This document shows positions 1-5,846 of a DNA stretch of 7,731 bases, one piece after another (the first letter of the stretch is position 1; the number at the start of each line of letters is the position of its first letter). Origin of the DNA: Modestobacter sp. (GTDB taxonomy: Bacteria; Actinomycetota; Actinomycetes; Mycobacteriales; Geodermatophilaceae); contig JAOPWO010000400.1 of the NCBI GenBank assembly GCA_025965635.1, positions 1-7,731 of the forward strand. The letters are read 5' to 3'. Below the pieces are notes generated by a model, which was not told where the DNA came from, did no database searches, and worked only from the letters and a program-made list of their open reading frames with translations. The translations under genes and the position numbers were made by a program.

Positions 1-222
1 CCGCGCGGCCACCGCCGCGACGAGGAGGTTCGGCGACGGGCTCACCGTGTAAGCGGTGAAGTGGTGCTCGCTGAAGAAGATGCCGTCGAAGCCCTGGTCC
101 TCAGCCCCGACCCAGGTGTCGAAGTGCAAGTCGTACAGCTCCGAGCAGAGCTCCGGGCTGAAGTTCTCCGCCCGCTTGTCGTAGGGGTCGTTGAAGATGT
201 CGAACATCCAGGACTTGACCAC
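1..222 (-). CDS. Luciferase-like flavin monooxygenase, N-terminal part (cut by left edge)
   Basis: Only the first 74 codons lie in the window; the rest runs off the left edge. The protein starts V-V-K-S-W-M-F-D-I-F and includes residues 40-55, AEDQGFDGIFFSEHHF, followed by a P-x-P stretch. The E-H-H-F motif after G-F-D is typical of the bacterial luciferase (LuxA-like) flavin monooxygenase family, whose members use reduced flavin and oxygen on aldehydes, terpenoids or aromatics. The GTG start at 222 is chosen because AGGAG (minus strand, 228-232) lies five bases upstream; the in-frame ATG at 207 has no such site. It is divergent from the hydrolase gene at 547 and so probably belongs to the same catabolic cluster. 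The substrate cannot be told, and no -10/-35 pair for it was convincing. Confidence 0.85.
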   Translation of the reverse strand, partial: MVKSWMFDIFNDPYDKRAENFSPELCSELYDLHFDTWVGAEDQGFDGIFFSEHHFTAYTVSPSPNLLVAAVAAR

Positions 223-281
223 GGTGTCTCCTGTCGACGGTGCTGGTCGGGGGGTGGGCCGGGCGCACGGTAGCGGTGGAC

Positions 282-294
282 CGACGGCCCGTCC
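282..294. repeat. 13-bp direct repeat, copy 1 (CGACGGCCCGTCC)
   Basis: CGACGGCCCGTCC occurs here and again at 369-381. Its core GACGG-C-CCGTC is a perfect 5-bp inverted repeat around one central base, as in a dimeric repressor site. The two centres are 87 bp apart. The copies could bind a regulator, but in GC-rich DNA a chance repeat is possible. Confidence 0.4.
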
Positions 295-368
295 GAGCCG
301 AAAAGCGCCGGCTCCGGCCGCCCTGCGCAACCGGTTCGCGGCCCACGTGCCGGCGACGAACTCCTGGT

Positions 369-381
369 CGACGGCCCGTCC
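369..381. repeat. 13-bp direct repeat, copy 2 (CGACGGCCCGTCC)
   Basis: This is the second exact copy of the palindromic 13-mer. It ends ten bases before the TATAAAAT island at 392 and so sits just upstream of the -35 element of the predicted hydrolase promoter, a usual place for an activator or auxiliary operator. The function is inferred from position only. Confidence 0.4.
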
Positions 382-391
382 AGAGAAGTCC

Positions 392-411
392 TATAAAATA
401 CTTGACCGGGG
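392..411. promoter_or_regulatory. Putative GntR operator, site 1
   Basis: The 20-bp TATAAAATACTTGACCGGGG matches a sequence at 5729-5748 in 16 of 20 positions (consensus TATAAAATNCYYGACCSGGG). The TATAAAAT core stands out from its GC-rich surroundings, and AAGT (387-390) and ACTT (400-403) form matching outer arms around it. The site covers the -35 hexamer TTGACC (402-407) of the hydrolase promoter, so a bound repressor could block it. Assignment to the GntR protein encoded at 5847 is inference from position and sharing. Confidence 0.5.
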
Positions 412-430
412 CGACGTCCCCACCTAGCTT
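402..430 (+). promoter_or_regulatory. Predicted sigma-A-like promoter of the hydrolase-SDR operon
   Basis: TTGACC (402-407) and TAGCTT (425-430) are separated by exactly 17 bases. The first differs from the consensus -35 TTGACA at one base, and the second fits the actinobacterial -10 pattern TANNNT. Transcription would begin near 436-438, leaving a leader of roughly 110 bases before the hydrolase ATG at 547. The start point would fall inside the left arm of the palindrome at 433-464. Confidence 0.55.
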
Positions 431-432
431 GA

Positions 433-464
433 CCGCAGCAGGGGCCGGCCGGCCCCTGCTGCGG
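433..464. repeat. Perfect 32-bp palindrome in the hydrolase leader
   Basis: The left half CCGCAGCAGGGGCCGG is followed directly by its exact reverse complement, with no mismatch over 16 bp on each side. Symmetry stops at 432/465. It lies just after the predicted -10 element. In RNA it would form a very stable hairpin at or near the 5' end, which could protect the message, act as an attenuator or stop transcription entering from outside; as DNA it could be a large operator. There is no T-tract, so it is not a standard intrinsic terminator. Confidence 0.8.
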
Positions 465-546
465 AGCGAGCGCGACGCGCCGGAGCCTCCCTTCGAGTGG
501 CCGTGGATCCCGCGACGTCGCCTCCCACCAGATCTGGAGATCACCG

Positions 547-1401
547 ATGACCGTGTGGACGGACCTCACCGGGCTGGAGTTCAGCGTCCGCACCGTCGAC
601 GTCGGCGGGGTGCCCACGCGGAGCCTGCAGGCCGGCTCCGGCCCGCCGTTGGTCTTCCTGCACGGCACCAGCGGCCACCTCGACGGTTTCAGCCGCAACA
701 TCGCCGCACACGCGGAGCACTTCACCGTGCACGCCATCGACATGCTCGGCCACGGGTACACCGGCAAGCCCGACCGTCCGTACACGATCCCCACCTACGT
801 CGAGCACCTGCTGGGGTACCTGGATGCCTGCGGCGTGGAACGCGCGCACCTGGCGGGCCAGTCCCTGGGCGGCTGGGTCGCCGCCTGGGCGGCTGCGGAG
901 CACCCCGACCGGGTGCGCTCGCTGTCGCTGCTCGCCCCCGGGGGGACCGTGGCAAAGCCCGAGGTGATGAACCAGATCCGCACCTCGACCCTCGCGGCGG
1001 TGGAGAACAGCGACCCGGCCGGCACCCGGCGGCGGCTCGAGTGGCTGATGGCCGACCCCGGGACCAGCGTGACCGACGAGCTGGTCGCCATCCGGCACGC
1101 CATCTACCAGCAGCCGGAGATGAAGCGGAACGTCGGGAACATCCTCGTCCTGCAGGACCTCGACGTCCGTACCGAGAACCTCATGACCGAGGAACGGCTG
1201 GGGCGCATCCAGGCCCCGACCCTGGTGGTGTGGACCACCGACGACCCCACGAGCGAGATCGCCGAGGGGCACTTCTGGGCGGACTCCATCCCGGGCTCCC
1301 GGTTCGAGCTGATCGAGGACGCCGGCCACTGGCCGCACTTCGAGCAGGCGGACCGGTTCAACGCCCTGCACCTGGACTTCCTGCTCTCCACGCTCCCGTA
1401 A
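547..1401 (+). CDS. Alpha/beta hydrolase, meta-cleavage-product (C-C bond) hydrolase-like
   Basis: This 284-residue protein has the alpha/beta-hydrolase layout: oxyanion-loop H-G at residues 39-40, nucleophile elbow G-Q-S-L-G-G with Ser106, an acid in T-D-D-P (Asp232 or Asp233), and the catalytic His261 in A-G-H-W-P-H-F-E. The C-terminal G-H-W-x-x-x-E-x-A-D-x-F-N pattern and the length fit ring-fission-product hydrolases such as MhpC and BphD, which cut the carbon-carbon bond of the product made by an extradiol dioxygenase. An MhpB-type dioxygenase is encoded nearby, which supports this role. The ATG is preceded by GGAGA six bases upstream (536-540). The nucleophile motif is GQSLGG rather than the GNSMGG of E. 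coli MhpC, so the exact substrate is open; an ester or lactone hydrolase is the main alternative. An SDR gene follows 58 bases downstream, probably in one operon. Confidence 0.85.
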   Translation: MTVWTDLTGLEFSVRTVDVGGVPTRSLQAGSGPPLVFLHGTSGHLDGFSRNIAAHAEHFTVHAIDMLGHGYTGKPDRPYTIPTYVEHLLGYLDACGVERAHLAGQSLGGWVAAWAAAEHPDRVRSLSLLAPGGTVAKPEVMNQIRTSTLAAVENSDPAGTRRRLEWLMADPGTSVTDELVAIRHAIYQQPEMKRNVGNILVLQDLDVRTENLMTEERLGRIQAPTLVVWTTDDPTSEIAEGHFWADSIPGSRFELIEDAGHWPHFEQADRFNALHLDFLLSTLP

Positions 1402-1418
1402 CCCGGACGCCCGCCGAC

Positions 1419-1438
1419 GCCGGTGGGCCCGCACCGGC
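1419..1438 (+). other. Intercistronic hairpin between hydrolase and SDR genes
   Basis: GCCGGTG (1419-1425) and CACCGGC (1432-1438) form a perfect 7-bp stem around GGCCCG. It lies in the 58-base gap between the two genes. It could adjust the relative expression of the SDR gene or mark a processing site. No T-tract follows, so full termination is unlikely. Confidence 0.45.
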
Positions 1439-1459
1439 ACCACTGCAGAGAGGCAGGAC

Positions 1460-2206
1460 ATGGACCTGGGCATCGCCGGCAGGCGGGCGGCCGTCGCCGC
1501 ATCCACCCGTGGGCTGGGCTTCGCGACGGCGCAGGCGCTGGCGGCCGCAGGTGTGCAGGTCGCCCTCTGCGGTCGGCAGCGGGACAGCGTCGAGCAGGCC
1601 GCAGCCCGCATCGGTGCAGCGGCCATGCCGATCGTCGCCGACGTCAGCACGCCGGAGGGCGCGACGCGGTTCGTCGAGGGCGCCGAGCGTGTCCTGGGCG
1701 GGATCGACATCCTCGTCATCAACGTGCCGGGGACGCCGGCCGGGACCTTCGCGTCCACCGCGCTGGAGGAGTACGGCCCCGCACTGCAGAACCACGTGCT
1801 CAGCGGGGTGGCCATGTGCAAGGCGGCCGTGCCCGGCATGCAGGCGCGCGGCTGGGGGCGGGTCGTGGCGATCACGTCGGTCGGCGTCCGCCAGCCCTTC
1901 CCCGACCTGATCCTGTCCAACACGGGCCGCTCCGGGCTGACCGCATTCCTCAAGACGCTCGCCCTGGAAGTGGCGCCCGACGGCGTCACGGTGAACAGCG
2001 TCCAGCCCGGCCTGCACCGGACGGAGCGGCTGGAGAGCTGGGCGGGGGACCGCCTGCCCGACATGGCGGCAGAGGTGCCGGCGAAGGCCGTCGGCGAGCC
2101 GGCCGACCTCGGCGCGGTGGTGGCCTTCCTCTGCTCGGAGCCGGCCCGCTACGTCACCGGGACGGCGGTCCCCGTCGACGGGGGCCTGTACCGCGGGCTG
2201 CTGTAG
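1460..2206 (+). CDS. Short-chain dehydrogenase/reductase (SDR) family protein with altered active site
   Basis: This 248-residue protein has a Rossmann fold of the classical SDR size. The nucleotide-binding loop is A-S-T-R-G-L-G at residues 14-20, D61-V62 follows the third strand, N88-V-P-G91 replaces the usual NNAG, and Asn111 and Ser140 stand at active-site positions. The usual Y-x-x-x-K is absent: the aligned stretch reads L-S-N-T-G-R, giving Ser153 and Arg157. From memory, a group of proteins annotated as 3-oxoacyl-ACP reductase-like SDRs shares this S-N-x-x-R pattern, so it is probably a subfamily trait and not damage. The C-terminal G-T-A-V-P-V-D-G-G is normal. GAGAGG (1448-1453) is a fitting ribosome site for the ATG. 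It may act on a hydroxy or keto intermediate, or on a CoA thioester, but redox activity cannot be assumed. Confidence 0.85.
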   Translation: MDLGIAGRRAAVAASTRGLGFATAQALAAAGVQVALCGRQRDSVEQAAARIGAAAMPIVADVSTPEGATRFVEGAERVLGGIDILVINVPGTPAGTFASTALEEYGPALQNHVLSGVAMCKAAVPGMQARGWGRVVAITSVGVRQPFPDLILSNTGRSGLTAFLKTLALEVAPDGVTVNSVQPGLHRTERLESWAGDRLPDMAAEVPAKAVGEPADLGAVVAFLCSEPARYVTGTAVPVDGGLYRGLL

Positions 2207-2208
2207 GC

Positions 2209-2244
2209 CCGGCGGCCGGCCCGGTACGGAGAGCCGGCCGCCGG
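2209..2244. terminator. Likely two-way terminator between convergent operons
   Basis: CCGGCGGCCGGC (2209-2220) and GCCGGCCGCCGG (2233-2244) form a perfect 12-bp stem with a 12-base loop. It fills the gap between the SDR stop codon (2204-2206) and the dioxygenase stop codon (2255-2257), which face each other. No T-tract is present on either side, as is common for actinobacterial hairpin terminators. Confidence 0.65.
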
Positions 2245-2254
2245 TCCGGCCGGC

Positions 2255-3199
2255 TCAGCGGCCGCGGGTCCGCGCGGTGGTGACCCCGAACCCGGCGATC
2301 CACTCCGGGATCGCCTCGTAGAAGGTGGAGCGGACCTCGTAGGGCCCCATGGCACCGAGGGCGGCGTGGACCGCGATCCAGGTGCGCACCTCGTGGGAGG
2401 AGTGCCCGGCCTCCTGGACGAAGGACTCGTTGCTCCACGAGTCGAGCTGCGCGAGGTCACCGCCGTCGAGCACCTCGAGGAAGCGCCGGTCCCACTCCGG
2501 GTTGAGCGGCCGGAGGTCCGACGTCCCCGCCGCGTAGGCCAGCGCCGCGTCGAAGACGCGGGCCTGCCGCGCGGCCCGCTCCTCCGGCGTGGGGTTCCGC
2601 CCGGAGATCAGCCGTTCGACCACCTCGGGCGGGGCCTCGGTCAGCCGGGGGACCGGCGGGTCGTGCGACAGCCCGCCGGAGCCGAGCAGGAGCACCCGGC
2701 GGTCGAGTGCGGCCGCGGCGCGGCCGACGGCCTCGCCCAGCAGCCGGACGCGGCTGACCGGTCCGAGCGGCTCGGCGACGCAGTTGATGAACACCGGCAC
2801 CACGGGAACCGTGTCGATGCCGCCGAAGAGCAGGTCGAGGGGCTGGGCGCAGCCGTGGTCGACGGTCATCCGCTCGGAGAACGCCACGTCCACGCCGGCG
2901 TCCAGCACGGCCGAGGCCAGGGACCGCGCTGCGGCCCGGTCGACCGGCAGGGGCCCGGCCGAGGTCCCGTAGTCGCCGACCGCCGTCGCCTGGGCGCCGA
3001 TGCAGAAGGAGGGCATCAGGTCGTAGAGGAAGCCGTTGTAGTGGTCGGGCGCGAACACGACCACGAGGTCGGGATCGACGTCGGCCACGAAGGCCCGGGC
3101 GTCGTCGAGGGCTGCCTCCACCCGGGCGACGACCTCGTCGGCGGGCTGGTGGACGCCCATGACAGGCGTGTGCGACAACGCGCAGAGAGCTAGCGACAT
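2255..3199 (-). CDS. mhpB: 2,3-dihydroxyphenylpropionate 1,2-dioxygenase (MhpB-type extradiol dioxygenase)
   Basis: This enzyme opens a catechol ring next to the side chain, using Fe(II) and O2, to give a 2-hydroxy-6-oxo-dienedioate-type product. The protein is 314 residues, the length of E. coli MhpB as I recall it, and long blocks agree: residues 49-59 FAPDHYNGFLY, V-D-H-G-x-A-Q-P at 113-120, G-S-G-G-L-S-H at 173-179, and P-E-W-I-A-G-F-G at 298-305. His115 and His179, the acid/base residues of MhpB, fall at the same numbers. His10 and His53 are likely iron ligands, with Glu258 in S-N-E-S a candidate third, as in LigB-type enzymes. It is the last gene of the minus-strand operon, 106 bases after the acyl-CoA dehydrogenase stop. 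The ATG has only a poor ribosome site (GGGAA, ten bases away), so translation may depend on the short ORF upstream. The true substrate may differ from dihydroxyphenylpropionate. Confidence 0.93.
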   Translation of the reverse strand: MSLALCALSHTPVMGVHQPADEVVARVEAALDDARAFVADVDPDLVVVFAPDHYNGFLYDLMPSFCIGAQATAVGDYGTSAGPLPVDRAAARSLASAVLDAGVDVAFSERMTVDHGCAQPLDLLFGGIDTVPVVPVFINCVAEPLGPVSRVRLLGEAVGRAAAALDRRVLLLGSGGLSHDPPVPRLTEAPPEVVERLISGRNPTPEERAARQARVFDAALAYAAGTSDLRPLNPEWDRRFLEVLDGGDLAQLDSWSNESFVQEAGHSSHEVRTWIAVHAALGAMGPYEVRSTFYEAIPEWIAGFGVTTARTRGR

Positions 3200-3309
3200 C
3201 GTGGTCGGGTTCCCATCCCAGCCGCTCCGGGGACCCCGGCGCGGCTGTTGCGGTCGGACATGGACTGCGGTTCTCCTGTCGGCGGGCGTTCCTGCCGTGC
3301 GGGGGTCAT
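3190..3309 (-). CDS. Possible 39-codon bridging ORF (uncertain)
   Basis: Its ATG (3309-3307) overlaps the acyl-CoA dehydrogenase stop codon as ATGA, and its TAG (3192-3190) lies inside the first codons of mhpB, so it joins the two genes without a gap. An internal ATG at 3261 has AGGAG (3277-3273) eleven bases upstream and would give 23 residues. The product is arginine/proline-rich with no recognised domain. It may serve translational coupling to mhpB, which lacks a good ribosome site of its own, more than encode a working protein. It could also be chance, since open frames are frequent at this GC content. Confidence 0.3.
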   Translation of the reverse strand: MTPARQERPPTGEPQSMSDRNSRAGVPGAAGMGTRPRCR

Positions 3310-4466
3310 GAGTAGGGCAGCCCTCCCCGCTCGACGAGCCGCCGGGCGATGAGCGAGCGCTGGATCTCGTTGGTCCCCTCGCCGACCACCATCAGCGGTG
3401 CGTCGCGGTAGAACCGCTCGACCGGGTACTCGGTGGAGTAGCCGTTGCTGGCGTGGATGCGCACCGCCTGCTGGCAGAGCTCCAGGCACACCTCCGAGGC
3501 GTAGAGCTTGGCCATGCCGGCCTCCAGGTCGCACCGGGCGCCGCCGTCGAGGCGGTCCGCCGCCGCGAAGACCAGCATCCGGGCGGCCTCGAGCTTCACC
3601 GCCATGTCCGCCAGGTAGTTGCCGATCGACTGGTGCTGCCAGATCGGCACCCCGAACGAGACGCGTTGCTGGGAGTAGGCCAGGGAGGCCTCGAACGCGG
3701 CGCGGGCGACGCCGGTGGCCCGGGCGGCGACCTGGATCCGGCCGAGTTCGAGGCCCGTCATCATCTGCGTGAAGCCGGCACCCACCGCGCCGCCGAGCAC
3801 CCGCGCGCCCGGCACGCGGCAGTCGTCGAAGGAGATCTCGCACGTCTCGACGCCCTTGTAGCCGAGCTTCGGGAGGTCCCGGGAGACCGTCATGCCCGGG
3901 CCCTGCTCCACGAGCAGGATGCTCATGCCGCGGTGCGGCGGGGTCGCCCCGGGGTCGGTCTTGCACAGCAGGGCGACCAGCCCAGCCCGGCGGGCGTTCG
4001 TGATCCACATCTTCGTGCCGGTGACGACGTAGTCGTCACCGTCGGCGCGGGCGACGGTGCGCATGCCCTGCAGGTCCGAACCGCCGTCGGGCTCGGTCAG
4101 GGCCATGGTCGCCCGCAGCTCCCCGGTGGCCAGCGCGGGCAGGTACCGGTGCCGCTGCTCGTCGGTCCCGAAGCGGGACAGCAGGGTGACCACGACGCCG
4201 TGCCCGCCCATGGCCCCGGCCAGGCTCATCCAGCCCCGGGCGAGTTCCTCGGTCACCGCGGCGAAACACGCCGTGGAGACGCCGAGGCCGCCGAACTCCT
4301 CGGGCACGAGCAGCCCGTAGACGCCGAGGACCTTCATCCGCTCGATCAGCGCCTCGGGATAGGTGTCGGCGTGTTCCAGCTCGTCCACGACCGGCGCGAC
4401 GTCGCGCTCCACGAACTGCCGGACGGTCGCGACGATGGCCCGTTCCTCGTCGTTCAGCTGTGTCAT
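3306..4466 (-). CDS. Acyl-CoA dehydrogenase (FAD-dependent)
   Basis: This 386-residue protein has the full acyl-CoA dehydrogenase pattern: an alpha-helical N-terminal domain (about 1-115), the family signature A-L-T-E-P-D-G-G-S-D-L-Q-G at 122-134, W-I-T-N in the FAD/beta domain (154-157), and a C-terminal helical domain with R-V-S-F-G-x-P at 268-274. Glu363 in G-E-G-T-N-E-I-Q-R is the expected catalytic base that removes the alpha proton of the acyl-CoA. The enzyme introduces a 2,3 double bond into an acyl-CoA and passes electrons to ETF. The ATG at 4466 overlaps the CoA-transferase stop codon as ATGA, with GGAGAGG just upstream, so the two genes are translationally coupled and probably act in sequence on one CoA ester. 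An open frame extends further upstream but there covers the transferase gene. The acyl substrate is unknown; an aryl-propionyl-CoA type would suit the cluster. Confidence 0.93.
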   Translation of the reverse strand: MTQLNDEERAIVATVRQFVERDVAPVVDELEHADTYPEALIERMKVLGVYGLLVPEEFGGLGVSTACFAAVTEELARGWMSLAGAMGGHGVVVTLLSRFGTDEQRHRYLPALATGELRATMALTEPDGGSDLQGMRTVARADGDDYVVTGTKMWITNARRAGLVALLCKTDPGATPPHRGMSILLVEQGPGMTVSRDLPKLGYKGVETCEISFDDCRVPGARVLGGAVGAGFTQMMTGLELGRIQVAARATGVARAAFEASLAYSQQRVSFGVPIWQHQSIGNYLADMAVKLEAARMLVFAAADRLDGGARCDLEAGMAKLYASEVCLELCQQAVRIHASNGYSTEYPVERFYRDAPLMVVGEGTNEIQRSLIARRLVERGGLPYS

Positions 4467-5710
4467 GGTCCCTCTCCGGACGCGTGGGATGCCGCGGCCG
4501 GTCCGGCCGGCGGAACTGCCGTGGGGCCCAGGGCCGCCGCGATGTCGGCCTCGTCCAGGCCCGCCCAGCGCAGCACCGACCCGGTGTGCTCGCCGACGGA
4601 CGGCACGGGACGCATCACCGCCGGACGGGCGGCACCGGTCAGCGGGGGTTCGAGGGCCACGAGCGGGCCGGCCGGCGAGCCGACCTCCCGCAGGCGGGAG
4701 CGGGACTGCAGGGCCGGGTGGCGGCCGAGGGCCGTCACCTCGGTGATGCGCGCGTGGGCGACCCCGGCGCGGTCCAGCAGGTCCTCCAGTGCACCGGCGG
4801 TGAGCCGGCCGATGCGCCGGTCGATCCGCTCCTGCAGCTCGGCCCGGTTCCGCACCCGACAGGTGTTCGTGGCGAACCGGGCGTCGACGGTCATCGACGG
4901 GTCGGCGAGCACCACGTCGCAGAACCGGGACCACTCGCGGTCGTTCTGCACGGCGAGGACGACCTGCTCGCCGTGGGCGGTGGAGAAGGGGCCGTAGGGG
5001 GCGATCGCGGCGTGCGCCGCACCGTTGCGGGGCGGCGCCGCCCCGCTGTAGGCCCCGTAGTAGAACGGGAAACCCATCCACTCGGCGAGGGAGTCGAAGA
5101 GCGACACCTCGACGGAGCTGCCCTGGCCGGTCCGCTCCCGCTCGTAGAGCGCGGCGAGGATGCCGCTGAAGGCGTAGCTGCCGGCCGCGATGTCGGCGAC
5201 CGGGATCCCGGCCTTCGCCGGCTCGTCCGGGGTGCCGGTGACCGACAGCAGGCCCGCCTCGGCCTGGACCAGGAGGTCGTACGCCTTGCGGTCCCGGTAG
5301 GGACCCTCCGTCCCGTACCCGGAGACGTCGCAGGTGATCAGGCGGGGACGGGTGGCCCGGACCGACTGCGAGCCCAGGCCCAGCCGCTCGGCTGCTCCGG
5401 GGGCCAGGTTCTGCACGAAGACGTCCGCCCGGTCGAGCAGCCGCTCCACGGCGGTCACGGCGCCGGGCTGCTTCAGGTCCAGCGCCACCGACTCCTTGGA
5501 GCGGTTCAGCCAGACGAAGTGGCTGGACAGACCCCCGACCGTCTCGTCGTAGCCCCGGGCGAAGTCCCCTCCGCCCGGCCGCTCGATCTTGATCACCCGG
5601 GCGCCGAGATCGGCCAGCTGCCGGGTGGCCAGCGGTGCGGCGACGGCCTGCTCGAGGGCGACCACCAGCAGACCGGTCAGCGGGAGAGGGTGCGACGTCC
5701 GCTCAGTCAC
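4463..5710 (-). CDS. Class III CoA-transferase (CaiB/BaiF family)
   Basis: This family moves CoA from one acyl-CoA to a carboxylic acid through an enzyme-bound aspartyl intermediate. With the GTG start at 5710 the protein has 415 residues, usual for the family. It shows the N-terminal A-D-L-G-A-R-V-I-K-I-E-R-P-G-G-G-D block (33-49), L-N-R-S-K-E-S-V-A-L-D-L-K at 68-80, and the catalytic Asp145 in K-A-Y-D-L-L-V-Q. A start further upstream at 5812 is possible on paper but would cross the regulatory region and add an arginine/cysteine/proline-rich tail, so it is rejected. No ribosome site precedes the GTG; TACAGT seven bases upstream suggests a leaderless message. It is the first gene of the operon with the acyl-CoA dehydrogenase and MhpB, and probably activates the pathway acid. 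The final 20 residues are Pro/Ala-rich and likely disordered. Confidence 0.9.
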   Translation of the reverse strand: MTERTSHPLPLTGLLVVALEQAVAAPLATRQLADLGARVIKIERPGGGDFARGYDETVGGLSSHFVWLNRSKESVALDLKQPGAVTAVERLLDRADVFVQNLAPGAAERLGLGSQSVRATRPRLITCDVSGYGTEGPYRDRKAYDLLVQAEAGLLSVTGTPDEPAKAGIPVADIAAGSYAFSGILAALYERERTGQGSSVEVSLFDSLAEWMGFPFYYGAYSGAAPPRNGAAHAAIAPYGPFSTAHGEQVVLAVQNDREWSRFCDVVLADPSMTVDARFATNTCRVRNRAELQERIDRRIGRLTAGALEDLLDRAGVAHARITEVTALGRHPALQSRSRLREVGSPAGPLVALEPPLTGAARPAVMRPVPSVGEHTGSVLRWAGLDEADIAAALGPTAVPPAGPAAASHASGEGP

Positions 5711-5717
5711 GGCGGCG

Positions 5718-5723
5718 ACTGTA
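5718..5723 (-). promoter_or_regulatory. Candidate -10 element for a leaderless CoA-transferase transcript
   Basis: On the minus strand TACAGT fits TANNNT and ends seven bases before the GTG at 5710, the spacing expected when transcription starts at the start codon itself. No clear -35 hexamer is seen. The operator-like motif at 5729-5748 lies just upstream, where a repressor would block this promoter. Confidence 0.4.
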
Positions 5724-5728
5724 CAACA
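5720..5728. promoter_or_regulatory. TGT-N3-ACA dyad in the second divergent region
   Basis: On the minus strand TGTTGTACA is a TGT-N3-ACA dyad, close to the GT-N3-AC core known from FadR-type GntR operators. It overlaps the candidate -10 element and touches the TATAAAAT motif. It is not repeated at site 1, so it may be a separate half of the control region or chance. Confidence 0.3.
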
Positions 5729-5748
5729 TATAAAATCCCCGACCCGGG
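5729..5748. promoter_or_regulatory. Putative GntR operator, site 2
   Basis: TATAAAATCCCCGACCCGGG matches site 1 (392-411) in 16 of 20 positions. It lies between the divergent CoA-transferase and GntR genes, the usual place for an operator controlling both the catabolic operon and the regulator itself. It is the only AT-rich island in this gap. Confidence 0.5.
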
Positions 5749-5758
5749 TGCAGTGCAC
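5748..5758. repeat. 11-bp inverted repeat GTGCA-G-TGCAC
   Basis: This perfect 5-bp dyad around one base directly adjoins operator site 2 and lies about 90 bases upstream of the GntR start codon. It may form part of the binding region of the regulator or belong to a second protein. No other copy was noticed in the window. Confidence 0.3.
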
Positions 5759-5846
5759 GCCGCCGGGTGGGCGCGGTGGCACGGCGTCGGGGGGTGCGAT
5801 GCTGGCCCGCACGACGACACGGTCGTCGCAGAGGGGGAGGGACGAC

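Larger units (their letters stand above)
223..546. other. Divergent intergenic control region
   Basis: This stretch lies between the minus-strand monooxygenase and the plus-strand hydrolase. No credible gene is seen in it; the open frames crossing it are shadows with arginine/proline-rich translations. It contains two copies of a 13-bp sequence, one AT-rich island (TATAAAAT) in otherwise very GC-rich DNA, a sigma-A-like promoter reading right and a perfect 32-bp palindrome near the predicted transcript start. These are listed separately. Confidence 0.8.

Noticed and set aside
240..1910. Very long plus-strand open frame across the control region, hydrolase and SDR genes
   Set aside because: Its translation is Arg/Pro/Gly-rich with no domain, and it overlaps two well-supported genes in another frame. 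It is a high-GC shadow.
5711..5812. Upstream start for the CoA-transferase at 5812
   Set aside because: The extra 34 residues cross the operator-like region and are unlike the family N-terminus, which begins a few residues after the GTG at 5710.
5799..5846. Upstream ATG start for the GntR gene
   Set aside because: It is in frame, but the GTG at 5847 has a much better ribosome site and the added 16 residues have no domain role; kept only as an alternative.
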